From contig NZ_SMBX01000001.1 of the NCBI RefSeq assembly GCF_004342005.1, forward strand, positions 496,001 to 560,000: a stretch of 64,000 bases of DNA, given 5' to 3'. The position numbers were made by a program, and so were the translations under genes. Below the pieces are notes generated by a model, which did not search any database, was not told the DNA's origin, and saw only the letters and a program-made list of their open reading frames with translations. This document shows positions 18,161 to 26,223 of this stretch, piece by piece; positions within the stretch are counted from its first letter, which is position 1; each line of letters starts with the position of its first letter. This stretch comes from Paracandidimonas soli. GTDB taxonomy: Bacteria; Pseudomonadota; Gammaproteobacteria; Burkholderiales; Burkholderiaceae_B.

Positions 18161-18193
18161 CCGCCGGGCAGGTTTGGCCCGGCGGTTTTTTTT
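18161..18193 (+). terminator. Rho-independent terminator of ttrBCA
   Basis: CCGCCGGGC and GCCCGGCGG form a 9-bp perfect stem with a 7-nt loop, followed by eight T residues. It lies 58 bases after the ttrA stop. Confidence 0.93.
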
Positions 18194-18232
18194 CCGGGGA
18201 GGGCCTGGCGGGAAAAGACGGCAAGGCCGGTC

Positions 18233-19234
18233 TTAGCCGCCGCGCACCATCTGCAGGACCTTGCCGGTATTCAGGCCCTGGGCCATCTGCTGCATCTGCG
18301 GCAGGTACTGTGCCTGCAACTGCCGGCCGTCGGCCATGACGTGCTGGTAGGCGTCGCGCAGCATCTGCGTGCTCAGCGTACGTTCGCCGGCGTAGTACTG
18401 GTTGGCGACATGGCCGAGCGCATAGGTGGAAGCGAAGCTCATGCCGCTGCTGACCGCCTGGCGGCCCAGTCCGCCGAGGAGACCTTTCCCCGCTTTGCCC
18501 AGCAGGCCGCTGAGCAGCTTGCGGCCCGCCTGTTCCAGGTACTGCGAGGTCAGGCCCACGCCCAGGGTGGCCAGCAGATCCTTGATATGTCCTCTGTCCA
18601 GTTCATAGCCGTAGCTCTGGCCGATCTGGTAGACCAGCCGCATCTGCAGCGGGATGATGGCCAGCGTGGACAGGTTCTCGGGCAGCAGTTCGATGGCGCC
18701 GTTGACGATCGATGCATTGAGGATCTTGCTATCCATGTCCGCGGTGGAAAGCGCGCCAGGCCGGCGCTGCGCGGCAGTGCCCGGGAGCGTATCGACCGAA
18801 GCGGGATGCGGCGCGGGCTGGCCGGCGACACCCGTCTCCGGCAGTGCCGTGTGCGCGGCTTGCAACGGCGCGGCCGCCAGCGCATCGGCCTGTTCCGTAA
18901 ATGAAGTCGGCGCTTGGCCCAGCGCCTCGCGCAACTGGTCCAGGAAAGCCCGCTCCTGCGCGCTGGTCTGGCCGTCGGCCTCGCATACGCATACGGCCAT
19001 CTCATAGGCCAGCTGGCGCGCTTCGGCGCTGGCCAGCTTCGGCAGCACGTCGGCCAACTGCACCCGGCGCATCAGCACTTCCTGGTACAGGCCTGGCAGG
19101 TTGATCTGCTGGTCTTGCGCCAGGCCCTGGGCTACCTGGCGGATCTGTTCGCGTTCGCGATCATGCTTGTCGCCGTCGGCGTACGAGGCCAGCAGGCAGA
19201 TGGTGAGAATGGCGCGGATTTCTTCAGTGTTCAT
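18233..19234 (-). CDS. TerB-like N-domain protein with YcjF/DUF697-like C-terminus
   Basis: 333 residues. The N-terminal about 110 residues resemble the TerB/DjlA helical domain (ILTICLLASYADGDKHDREREQI and MAVCVCEADGQTSAQERAFLDQL, two related acidic helical units). An Ala/Pro-rich linker follows. The C-terminal part resembles the YcjF/DUF697 family: SIVNGAIELLPENLSTLAII, YELDRGHIKDLLATLGVGL and a Gly-rich helix GKAGKGLLGGLGRQAVSSGM that may insert into a membrane. The ATG at 19234 has AAGGA upstream. The role is unknown; a link to tellurite resistance is by domain name only. Confidence 0.75.
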   Translation of the reverse strand: MNTEEIRAILTICLLASYADGDKHDREREQIRQVAQGLAQDQQINLPGLYQEVLMRRVQLADVLPKLASAEARQLAYEMAVCVCEADGQTSAQERAFLDQLREALGQAPTSFTEQADALAAAPLQAAHTALPETGVAGQPAPHPASVDTLPGTAAQRRPGALSTADMDSKILNASIVNGAIELLPENLSTLAIIPLQMRLVYQIGQSYGYELDRGHIKDLLATLGVGLTSQYLEQAGRKLLSGLLGKAGKGLLGGLGRQAVSSGMSFASTYALGHVANQYYAGERTLSTQMLRDAYQHVMADGRQLQAQYLPQMQQMAQGLNTGKVLQMVRGG

Positions 19235-19299
19235 CAGGGTCCTTGTCGGATGGTGTTGCCGGCCCATGCCGGCCGCTTCATTCTGTTGGAGGAGACAGG

Positions 19300-19323
19300 C
19301 CGGGCCGGCTTTTTCCGGCCCGG
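19300..19323. other. GC-rich stem-loop after the ygiW-like gene
   Basis: CCGGGCCGG and CCGGCCCGG form a 9-bp stem around CTTTTT. It lies 24 bases downstream of the ygiW-like stop on the minus strand but has no T tail in that direction, so termination is uncertain. Confidence 0.35.
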
Positions 19324-19346
19324 GACTGATGCCGCTTGCGCCGTGA

Positions 19347-19760
19347 TCAGGGCAGCACGGTTACGCGGTCCACTTCGAATTCGGTCTTGCGCAGGCCTTT
19401 GTCGAATTCGCCCAGCAGCTCCACTGTCTGTTCCGCGCTGATGGTCTGGCCGGCGGGAAAGTCTTCGTTGTCGATCTCCACGGTGATGCGGCCGGTCGCG
19501 TCCTCGAATGTGTAGCGCTCGTCGCCATCGAAGGAAACGAGACGGCCCTGCAGTCGCGCCGCCTGGTCGTCGCGGCCCGTGTCGAGCAGTTGCTTGACTG
19601 TCATCAGCGGCACGGTGCTGGGACCGGAATAGGAACCCTGGGCGGCAGGCTTGGGCGCATTGTTGGGGCCGGTGTAGCCCGAAGGCTGGGCGAAGGCCAA
19701 GGTGGAGGCTCCCAGGGCAAGAACGGCGGCGGCAGTCAATGTGGATACGGTATGGCGCAT
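19347..19760 (-). CDS. YgiW/YdeI-family stress OB-fold protein
   Basis: 137 residues, a periplasmic bacterial OB-fold (BOF) protein. The N-terminus is a Sec signal peptide (MRHTVSTLTAAAVLALGASTLAFA, cleavage near residue 25). Family blocks are GYTGP, VPLMTVKQLLDTGRDDQAARLQGRLV, YTFEDATGRITVEIDNEDF and VELLGEFDK. E. coli YgiW and YdeI are linked to peroxide, metal and antimicrobial peptide stress, and ygiW sits beside qseBC. Here it lies on the same strand 82 bases downstream of a QseC-like kinase gene, supporting a common stress-sensing unit. Confidence 0.9.
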   Translation of the reverse strand: MRHTVSTLTAAAVLALGASTLAFAQPSGYTGPNNAPKPAAQGSYSGPSTVPLMTVKQLLDTGRDDQAARLQGRLVSFDGDERYTFEDATGRITVEIDNEDFPAGQTISAEQTVELLGEFDKGLRKTEFEVDRVTVLP

Positions 19761-19842
19761 GATTCAACTCCTTGTCGATTCGAAAATAAACTCCGCTGAT
19801 TGCGGAACACTTGCATTGGAGCGCTCGAACCTGAAGGCAATC

Positions 19843-21243
19843 TTATGAGCCCCGGTCCGGAGGGAAATCCAGCACCACGCTCAGTCCCTGGCCGTCCAGT
19901 CCGTCCTCGAAATGCATGGAGGCGTCGTGCAGCGCCGCGATGCGCGCGACGATGGACAGGCCCAGGCCATTGCCGGTTTGTCCGGTGCCCAGCACGCGAA
20001 AGAACCGTTCTCCCAGTCGCGCCCGCTGCTCGGCGGGCACGCCCATGCCGTTGTCGCGCACAGCCAGGCGCGTGCCGCCTTGAGGCAGTTGCATGGATTC
20101 GATGCGTACCCGGCCGCCCGCACGTCCGTAGCGCACGGCATTGTCGACCAGGTTGCGCAGCGCGCTGGCCAGCAGCGCGGGCGCGGCATGCAGGTGCGTG
20201 ACGGCCAGGGCGCGCTCCATACGAAGGCCCGCGTCCTGCGCATCCAGGTGCAGGCTGTCGAGCAGGAGGTCCAGATCCACGTTTTCTCGTACAAGGGGTT
20301 CGGCCTGGGGCTCCAGTCGGGCCAGGGCCAGCAGGCTTTCCACCAGCGCGGTGCAGCGATCCAGGTCGGCGCGCAATTGCCGCAGGTGGGCGTCGGGCAG
20401 CTTCAGCTCGCGCTCGATGAGCTGCACGCGCATGCGCAGCGCGGCCAATGGCGTGCGCAGTTCATGCGCCGCATCGGCCGTGAAACGGCGCTCGCTGTCC
20501 AGCGCCGTGGCCAGGCGCGTCAGCAGCGCGTTGAGCGCATCCAGGATGGGCTGCATTTCGCGCGGCGGGTTCTGCGCCTGGACGGGCGTCAGGTCGTGCG
20601 GCGACTTGGCGTTGATGCGCATGGCGGTATCTTCCAGCGGCCGCAGCAGCCGCCGGATCAGGAACCAGCTTAGCAGGCCGAGCATTGCGAGCATCCCAAG
20701 CGCGGGCCATGCCAGGTTCTCCGCCATTTCCTCCAGCAGCTCCAGGCGCTCTTCCATAGGCTGGGCCACCTGGGCGGTGATGCCTCCGGGGCCGGGACGG
20801 ACGTGCACGCGCCAGAGCTCGCCGTCGACCCATACCGAGGCCTTGCCTTCTCGCCGCGCCTCGGGGAGGAAGGCGGCTTTTGGCGTGTCTTCGCCGCGCA
20901 GGAGCACGCGGCCATCGGGCGACACGAGCTGGTAATACATGCGCAGCTTCAGTGTATCTCCGCGGCCCGTGCGCGGGCCCCGTGCCGCATCGGCGGGCGC
21001 ATCGCTCAGGGGAGCCAGCTGCAGCACCAGGCGCGAGCCTTCCTCCAGCGCATCGTCGAAGACGTCGCTGGTGGCGAACCAGGCCACGCCGACGACGATG
21101 GAAAGGCTGACCAGCCACAGGCCGATGCTGGTTCCCATCACTGCCAGCAGCAGGCGCCGCCGCAACGACCAGCCGCTGTGCGAGGTTGCGGAACTCACGT
21201 TGTCCGAGCGGCGCCGGGTGAATGGCGATTGCGGGAGTTTCAT
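19843..21243 (-). CDS. Sensor histidine kinase, QseC/PmrB-like
   Basis: 466 residues. The first transmembrane segment is LLLAVMGTSIGLWLVSLSIVV. A periplasmic domain of about 120 residues (YYQLVSPDGRVLLRGEDTP is typical of QseC/TctE-type kinases) and a second membrane segment (ALGMLAMLGLLSWFLI) follow, then HAMP and HisKA with the phospho-His in FTADAAHELRTPLAALRMRV. The ATP-binding domain has NLVDNAVRYG, DNGMGVP and NGLGLSIV. The ATG at 21243 overlaps the regulator stop (ATGA), so the two are co-translated. The open frame extends to 22005 through the regulator gene, but that part is antiparallel noise. The signal sensed is unknown. Confidence 0.93.
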   Translation of the reverse strand: MKLPQSPFTRRRSDNVSSATSHSGWSLRRRLLLAVMGTSIGLWLVSLSIVVGVAWFATSDVFDDALEEGSRLVLQLAPLSDAPADAARGPRTGRGDTLKLRMYYQLVSPDGRVLLRGEDTPKAAFLPEARREGKASVWVDGELWRVHVRPGPGGITAQVAQPMEERLELLEEMAENLAWPALGMLAMLGLLSWFLIRRLLRPLEDTAMRINAKSPHDLTPVQAQNPPREMQPILDALNALLTRLATALDSERRFTADAAHELRTPLAALRMRVQLIERELKLPDAHLRQLRADLDRCTALVESLLALARLEPQAEPLVRENVDLDLLLDSLHLDAQDAGLRMERALAVTHLHAAPALLASALRNLVDNAVRYGRAGGRVRIESMQLPQGGTRLAVRDNGMGVPAEQRARLGERFFRVLGTGQTGNGLGLSIVARIAALHDASMHFEDGLDGQGLSVVLDFPPDRGS

Positions 21244-21908
21244 GCCGGCGCCAGCCTGTAGCCCTGGTTGCGCACTGTGACGATGAAACGGTTGCCCAGC
21301 TTTTTGCGCAGATTGTAGATATGGACTTCGATGGCATTGCTTTCCACCTCCTGGCCCCAGCCGTACAAGGCTTCTTCCAGCTGGGTGCGGCTCAGGATAT
21401 GGGTAGGACGGCGCATCAGGGCCTGCAGGATGGCGAACTCGCGCGCGGTAAGCGTGAGCGGCTCGCCTTCCAGGGTTACGTGTTTGGCGGCCGGGTCCAG
21501 GACCACTGCGCCATGGCGCAGTTCGGGCGTGTATTGTTCCACGCTGCGGCGCAGGACGGCGCGTACGCGGGCGGACAGCTCTTCCAGGTCGAAAGGCTTG
21601 ACCAGGTAGTCGTCCGCGCCCAGGTCCAGCCCCTGCACGCGATCGGCCAGAGTGTCGCGCGCCGTGATCACGATGACAGGCAGGCGCGCCTGGGAGGAGT
21701 GGGCTGTGCGCAGCGCTTGCAGCACGGCGTCTCCGTCGAGGCCGGGCAGGCCCCGGTCCAGCAGTACGCACTGGTATGCGTGTGTGGCCAGTGCGACGGC
21801 GGCCTGGTCGCCGCGCTGCAGCCAGTCCACTGCATAGCCGTCCATCTGCAGCCATGATTGCAGTGAGCTGCCCAGAGAGGGGTCGTCTTCGATCAATAGG
21901 ATGCGCAT
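21240..21908 (-). CDS. OmpR-family response regulator, QseB/PmrA-like
   Basis: 222 residues. The receiver domain has the acidic pair EDD near residues 7-9, the phosphoacceptor in CVLLDRGLPG and the conserved Lys in DDYLVKPFDLEEL. The C-terminal winged helix covers about residues 125-220 (LTAREFAILQALMRRPTHILSR, ESNAIEVHIYNLRKKLG). It is the first gene of a regulator-kinase operon that overlaps the kinase by four bases and probably continues into the ygiW-like gene. The 278-bp region upstream (21909-22186) separates it from the divergent GntR gene and contains a TATAAT at 22066-22071. Confidence 0.94.
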   Translation of the reverse strand: MRILLIEDDPSLGSSLQSWLQMDGYAVDWLQRGDQAAVALATHAYQCVLLDRGLPGLDGDAVLQALRTAHSSQARLPVIVITARDTLADRVQGLDLGADDYLVKPFDLEELSARVRAVLRRSVEQYTPELRHGAVVLDPAAKHVTLEGEPLTLTAREFAILQALMRRPTHILSRTQLEEALYGWGQEVESNAIEVHIYNLRKKLGNRFIVTVRNQGYRLAPA

Positions 21909-22065
21909 GCGGAAAGCCTATGGCATGAAGATGAAGCGAAACTGATGTGTCCATGCGCCAGATGGATCGCCGGCCTCCATTATGGCCGACGACCGGATGC
22001 GCCACGGGCTGGCATCCACAGTAGCATATAGGCGGCTGGGCGGGCTTGGGGGCTTCGCCCTAACG

Positions 22066-22071
22066 TATAAT
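22066..22071 (+). promoter_or_regulatory. Possible -10 box upstream of the GntR gene
   Basis: A consensus TATAAT lies 116 bases before the GntR start, but the TTGGGG upstream is only 14 bases away, so a matching -35 is weak. No other feature is evident in 21909-22186. Confidence 0.35.
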
Positions 22072-22186
22072 CGACTGACGACGAGCCGCACAAAATAAAT
22101 AACTGAGCGGGTGGCCATATTCGAGTCCAGCGGCATGGCCTGACTTTCCTGATGGACCGCCGAGCATCGATCCCATTCCTGCAAAA

Positions 22187-22954
22187 ATGAAAGCATCTCC
22201 CTCGAACCTATTTGAACAGCCGCGGCGGTCGCGTTCGCTGGCGCATGAAGTCGTGCTCGATATCGGAGAAAAAATCCGCAGCGGCGTCTACCAGCCCGGC
22301 AGCAAGCTGCCGACCGAGGTCGAGATCATGCGGCATTATGGCGTCAGCCGCACCGTCGTCAGGGAGGCGATCTCCCGGCTGCAGGCCGCCGGCATCGCGC
22401 AGACTCGCCACGGCGTGGGGACTTTCATCGTGGGAAACCGCGAGAGCATCGGCTTCAAGGTGGATCCGGATGCGCTGGTGATGATACGCGAACTCATGGC
22501 CGTGCTGGAAATGCGCGCCAGCCTGGAAACGGAGGCGGCCGGGCTTGCGGCGATGCGCCGCTCCGAGCAGGATCTCGAGGCCATGCGCCAGACGCTGGAC
22601 CAGTTCTGGGCAAGCATCGAACAAGGCGGCGATACCGTGGAGCTGGATGTCCAGTTCCACAAGCAGATCGCCATGGCGTCGGCCAACCATTATTTCAGCG
22701 ATGTGCTGGATCACCTTGGCAATATGGTGATGCCGCGCGCGCGGGTCGGCAGCGGCAAGCTGATTCGCGATACCTCGGCGGAATATCTGCGCAAGATCTG
22801 CGGCGAACACGAAACCATCTATAGCGCCATCCTGCGCAAGGATTCGCGCATGGCGCGCGCCGCCATGCACCTGCATCTGGGAAACAGCCGCGAGCGCCTG
22901 CGCAATGCGCATAATCTCGCGGGGTCTCATGATGACGACCCGATGCTTCCGTAA
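22187..22954 (+). CDS. GntR-family regulator, FadR (FCD) subfamily
   Basis: 255 residues. The N-terminal winged HTH is LAHEVVLDIGEKIRSGVYQPGSKLPTE with VSRTVVREAISRLQAAGI and the wing TRHGVGTFI. The C-terminal FCD ligand-binding domain has ELMAVLEMRASLETEAAGLAA and metal-ligand-type residues in DVQFHKQIAMAS and GEHETIYSAI. FCD regulators sense small carboxylates. Convergent with the deaminase-dehydrogenase-RidA cluster, it is the best candidate to control that cluster and the divergent receptor gene. Confidence 0.93.
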   Translation: MKASPSNLFEQPRRSRSLAHEVVLDIGEKIRSGVYQPGSKLPTEVEIMRHYGVSRTVVREAISRLQAAGIAQTRHGVGTFIVGNRESIGFKVDPDALVMIRELMAVLEMRASLETEAAGLAAMRRSEQDLEAMRQTLDQFWASIEQGGDTVELDVQFHKQIAMASANHYFSDVLDHLGNMVMPRARVGSGKLIRDTSAEYLRKICGEHETIYSAILRKDSRMARAAMHLHLGNSRERLRNAHNLAGSHDDDPMLP

Positions 22955-22974
22955 GGCCCCTGGCGCCGCTCCGT

Positions 22975-24282
22975 TCAGAAATAGGTCGTAACGGCTCCGG
23001 TGACGTTGTATTCGTCGTCCACCAGGCAGATGGCCCGCCATTTGTCGAATGTCAGGCAGGGATGCGAGATGCCGAATTGCACCATGTCCCCGACTTTCAG
23101 CGGCGAGTCTTCGGGGACGTTCAGGTAGGCATGCTGGTCGTCCAGGCGCACGACCTGGTGATCGCCAGACAGCTTTGCCGGGCCCGGCGATCCAGGCCCG
23201 GCAGGCCGATGCCATTGCTGGGCGACAGGCAGGTCGTCGTATGAAATATCCCGCTTGCCCATCCCGATGATGACCCGGCCGGGCTCCGGCCTGGAGTGAA
23301 CGTAAGCCCATACTTCAAGTGCCGCCCTGGGGCCTTCCTGCCCGGGTGTGCGCTGGCCGATCCGGGCGGCGAGATGATGATGGGCCGCATCGTATTTCTT
23401 GACGTCGTGGGCGAGGTAGCAGCCGCTGCGGGTGAGTACCGCATTGTCCCGGGCAAGCCTGGCGCGGCCCAGCTCTTCGAGAACGATGTCGTAGAAAGCC
23501 GATCCCCCGGCGCTCAGCAGCACCGTTCCGTCTCCGTAGAGATCTTCGGCGTCGCATTGCTCCGCCACTTCCCTCATGCTGGACAGGAAGGCCTTTACCC
23601 GCTGCGCGAGTTCGCCGGGGTCGGAATGGGAAAGAATGCCTTCGAACCCCTCCACGCCGCGCAGGCTCAGCAGAGGGGAGTGCTCATGTATGGCTCGGGC
23701 GACGGCAAGGGCGGATTCGGTATCGCGGCAGCCGGAGCGCGCGCCGGGGATGCCGATCTCCACCAGGACCTGGAGCGGGCGGCCCGCATCGATGCGCGAA
23801 GCGGCATCCGCCAGCATCCGGACGTGCTCGACGGAGTCCGCCACGCAATAGAAATCGAAATCCGGATCATCGCGCAGCGTGCCCAGGATGTACTCGATGG
23901 CCTGGCGCCCGACCAACTGGTTGGCAAGGAAGATGCGCCGGATGCCGAAATGGCGCGCGACCTGTACCTGATGGACATTGGCAAGGGTGATGGCCCATGC
24001 GCCGTCGTTCAGTTGGCGCGCGAAAAGCTCCGGGCTCATCGTGGTCTTGCCGTGCGGGGAGAACCGGCCATTGTGCAATGCGATGAAGGCCTGCATCCAG
24101 CGGGAGTTGTGCTCCAGCGCGCTCTGCCGCAGCACGGCGGCCGGGAGGTTCAGGTCTTCCCGCAACAGGTTCCAGCCCAGGGAGCCGATCTCTGCGGGAG
24201 AAAGGGGCGCCAGGCTGCCGGGCATCCCTTTCGTCAGTGCATCCAGCATGGCAACGGGTTGCGTCGGTGCGAAGTCAGTCAT
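22975..24282 (-). CDS. Fold-type III PLP amino acid deaminase / D-threonine aldolase-like
   Basis: 435 residues. An alanine-racemase-like PLP barrel forms the N-terminal two thirds, with the probable PLP Lys in SPHGKTTMSPELF near residue 78. The C-terminal D-serine-dehydratase-like domain has the metal-binding pair in GISHPCLTFDKW. Known members deaminate D-serine-type substrates or cleave beta-hydroxy D-amino acids. It is the last gene of a three-gene minus-strand cluster with a FAD D-amino acid dehydrogenase and RidA, so D-amino acid breakdown is the likely role. Exact reaction (dehydratase or aldolase) cannot be chosen from sequence. Confidence 0.88.
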   Translation of the reverse strand: MTDFAPTQPVAMLDALTKGMPGSLAPLSPAEIGSLGWNLLREDLNLPAAVLRQSALEHNSRWMQAFIALHNGRFSPHGKTTMSPELFARQLNDGAWAITLANVHQVQVARHFGIRRIFLANQLVGRQAIEYILGTLRDDPDFDFYCVADSVEHVRMLADAASRIDAGRPLQVLVEIGIPGARSGCRDTESALAVARAIHEHSPLLSLRGVEGFEGILSHSDPGELAQRVKAFLSSMREVAEQCDAEDLYGDGTVLLSAGGSAFYDIVLEELGRARLARDNAVLTRSGCYLAHDVKKYDAAHHHLAARIGQRTPGQEGPRAALEVWAYVHSRPEPGRVIIGMGKRDISYDDLPVAQQWHRPAGPGSPGPAKLSGDHQVVRLDDQHAYLNVPEDSPLKVGDMVQFGISHPCLTFDKWRAICLVDDEYNVTGAVTTYF

Positions 24283-24291
24283 CGATAGGTC

Positions 24292-25545
24292 TCACTGGAA
24301 ACGGTTCAGGTCGAATGGCGCAAGATCAATGTCGGGCGTTTCCCCCGCCAGCAGCTTGCCCATCAGGCGCGCGCATGTGGCGGCTTGCGTCATGCCCTGG
24401 TAGTGATTGCCGAAGCAATAGTACAGTCCTTCATGTCCGCGCGCCTGGCCCAGCGCCGGCCTGGCGTCGGGCAGTGCGGGGCGCACGCCCATCCATGGGA
24501 CCGCACCGGAGGCATCGAGCTCCGGCAGATGCTGGCGGGCCTGTTCATAGAGGATCCAGGCGCGCTTCGCATCCATGGGCGCATCGGCGTCGGCGAATTC
24601 CGCCGTACCGGCCAGCCGCATGCCGCGCCGCATGGTGGTGGCGGTAAAGAATCCATCGGCGAAGATGATGGGGCGATTCAGCGATACGCCCGGCGTCGGC
24701 AGCATAAGATGGTATCCCCGCTCGGAAGCCAGGGGGACTCGATAGCCGAGCGGCGTCAGCAGGCGGTCGGACCAGCGCCCGGCCGCCACGATGACGCGCC
24801 TGGCCCGCCAGGTCCGCTCCGTGCTGTCCACCAGCCACCCGCCTTCTGGAGCCGGCCGCAGGCGGGTGGCGGCATGGCGCACCAGTTGCCCCCCTCCTTT
24901 GGTGACGCAAGCGGCAAGGCGGACGCCCAGCTCTCCCGGGTCGACGCAGCGCGCGGCATCGGCAAAATAGATGCCGCCTGCAAACGTGTCGCCCAATACA
25001 GGCTCGAGCTCCCTGGCCCGGTCGGGGGAGACGGTCTCGCAGGCGAAGCCGTGGGCCTGCTGCTCCCCGGCTTTTTTACGGTATGTCTCCAGCATGGCTG
25101 GCGAAGCGCAGATGGCCAATGCGCCTTGAGCGTCGATAAATTCCTCCGCCTCTGCCGCACGCAGCAGAGGCGCATAGTCGGCGACGACATTGCGGTGCAG
25201 GGCCGCCACGGCTTTCGCGCCGGCTTGCCGCTGGTGCGGCTGGTTGGCCCGAAGCATACGCAATAGCCAGGGCAGCAGGCTGGGCAGGTGGCCGGGCCGG
25301 ATGACCAGAGGGCCGGACGGCTGCACCAGCATGCGCAGCAGCCCTGTGGCGCTGACATAGGATGCGGGCGGGAATATGCTGGCGGGACTGAGGTAGCCGG
25401 CATTGCCGTAGGAGGCGCGGCTCGAGGGACCGTCGGGGTCCAGCAGGACCACTGTCTGCCCTCGCAGGTGCTGATCGACGGCGATCGTCAGGCCGATGAT
25501 GCCGGCGCCGATGATCAGCGTCTGTGTGTCGAAAGACGTATCCAT
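24292..25545 (-). CDS. FAD-dependent D-amino acid dehydrogenase (DadA-like)
   Basis: 417 residues of the DAO/GlyOx family. The N-terminal FAD motif is LIIGAGIIGLTIAVDQHLRG, followed by SRASYGNAGYLSPA, typical of DadA proteins, and the C-terminal WMGVRPALPDARPALG and YYCFGNHYQGMTQAA. It oxidises D-amino acids to imino acids and passes electrons to the respiratory chain. RidA, encoded immediately upstream, hydrolyses such imines. The ATG at 25545 gives the usual N-terminus; a close ATG in the same frame is absent. The deaminase-like gene follows 9 bases after its stop. Confidence 0.92.
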   Translation of the reverse strand: MDTSFDTQTLIIGAGIIGLTIAVDQHLRGQTVVLLDPDGPSSRASYGNAGYLSPASIFPPASYVSATGLLRMLVQPSGPLVIRPGHLPSLLPWLLRMLRANQPHQRQAGAKAVAALHRNVVADYAPLLRAAEAEEFIDAQGALAICASPAMLETYRKKAGEQQAHGFACETVSPDRARELEPVLGDTFAGGIYFADAARCVDPGELGVRLAACVTKGGGQLVRHAATRLRPAPEGGWLVDSTERTWRARRVIVAAGRWSDRLLTPLGYRVPLASERGYHLMLPTPGVSLNRPIIFADGFFTATTMRRGMRLAGTAEFADADAPMDAKRAWILYEQARQHLPELDASGAVPWMGVRPALPDARPALGQARGHEGLYYCFGNHYQGMTQAATCARLMGKLLAGETPDIDLAPFDLNRFQ

Positions 25546-25582
25546 GGCATGGGCCCTGTGCGAACGGATCTTGGCGGCGAGA

Positions 25583-25942
25583 TCAGAGTGCGGCGGTCGC
25601 GATGATCTCCACCAGTACAGCGGGATCGGCCAGCCTGCACTCGCCCGCCGCGCGCGTGGGGGCTGCGTCCTTCGGCGTCCATTGGTCCCACACTTCGTTC
25701 ATGCCCTTGAAGTCGCGGTCGATATCCCGCAACCAGATCTGGGCCGATACCAGCCGGGTTTTGTCGGTGCCGTTCAGGCGGAGGAATTCATCCAGTTTTT
25801 CCAGGACCTTGCGGGTCTGGCCCTGGATGTCGGAGCCGCCGTCTGCGGCTGTGATGCCGCTCAGGTACAGCATGTCGCCGTGACGGATGGTGCGGCTGAG
25901 ACGGACGGAGGTCTGCTGGCGGATGAGAGGCTCGTTGGGCAT
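25583..25942 (-). CDS. RidA-family imine deaminase
   Basis: 119 residues. RidA proteins hydrolyse reactive 2-imino acids to keto acids and ammonia in the cytosol. Family blocks are RTIRHGDMLYLSGITAADG, DIQGQTRKVLEKLDEFLRLNGTDKTRLVSAQIWLRDI and the C-terminal ECRLADPAVLVEIIATAA, whose Arg is the usual carboxylate-binding residue. The ATG at 25942 has GGAGA upstream. It is the first gene of the minus-strand cluster and feeds the dehydrogenase product into keto acids. Confidence 0.93.
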   Translation of the reverse strand: MPNEPLIRQQTSVRLSRTIRHGDMLYLSGITAADGGSDIQGQTRKVLEKLDEFLRLNGTDKTRLVSAQIWLRDIDRDFKGMNEVWDQWTPKDAAPTRAAGECRLADPAVLVEIIATAAL

Positions 25943-26042
25943 GGGAATGATCTCCTCGATAGGGGTGGCAAATGGCGGAACGGCCCGCTTCGGCGGATGC
26001 GCTGCATCCTTGATTGAAGAGATGCGCACATCTCCATAACAT

Positions 26043-26061
26043 CATGTCATACGACAACATG
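26043..26061. promoter_or_regulatory. Nested dyads between ridA-like and Bug genes
   Basis: CATGT and ACATG flank an inner TGTC-ATAC-GACA dyad (26045-26056). The spacing resembles operators of GntR/FCD regulators, and one FCD gene sits at 22187. It lies about 100 bases upstream of the ridA-like start. Confidence 0.45.
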
Positions 26062-26130
26062 AACTCATAGTTTTATCTGTATTTTTAAGGGAAAACCCCA
26101 GATTTATACAAATTATTTAGAGGTTTTGAG

Positions 26131-26145
26131 ATCCTATGATAGGAT
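26131..26145. promoter_or_regulatory. Perfect 7-1-7 palindrome upstream of the Bug receptor gene
   Basis: ATCCTAT-G-ATAGGAT is fully symmetric and lies 79 bases before the receptor start in AT-rich sequence. It contains a TATGAT that could double as a -10 element. It is probably an operator; the binding protein is not known. Confidence 0.55.
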
Positions 26146-26223
26146 GACATCATAAAAAATAAAGTTGAAATCATGCGGGTGTGTAAACACTTCGTATCGC
26201 GTTCTTTCCAGGAGGAGACATCC

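Noticed and set aside
19843-22005. A 720-codon sensor kinase with a long N-terminal extension
   Set aside because: The extension overlaps the response regulator in another phase. The ATG at 21243, overlapping the regulator stop, gives the normal kinase topology.
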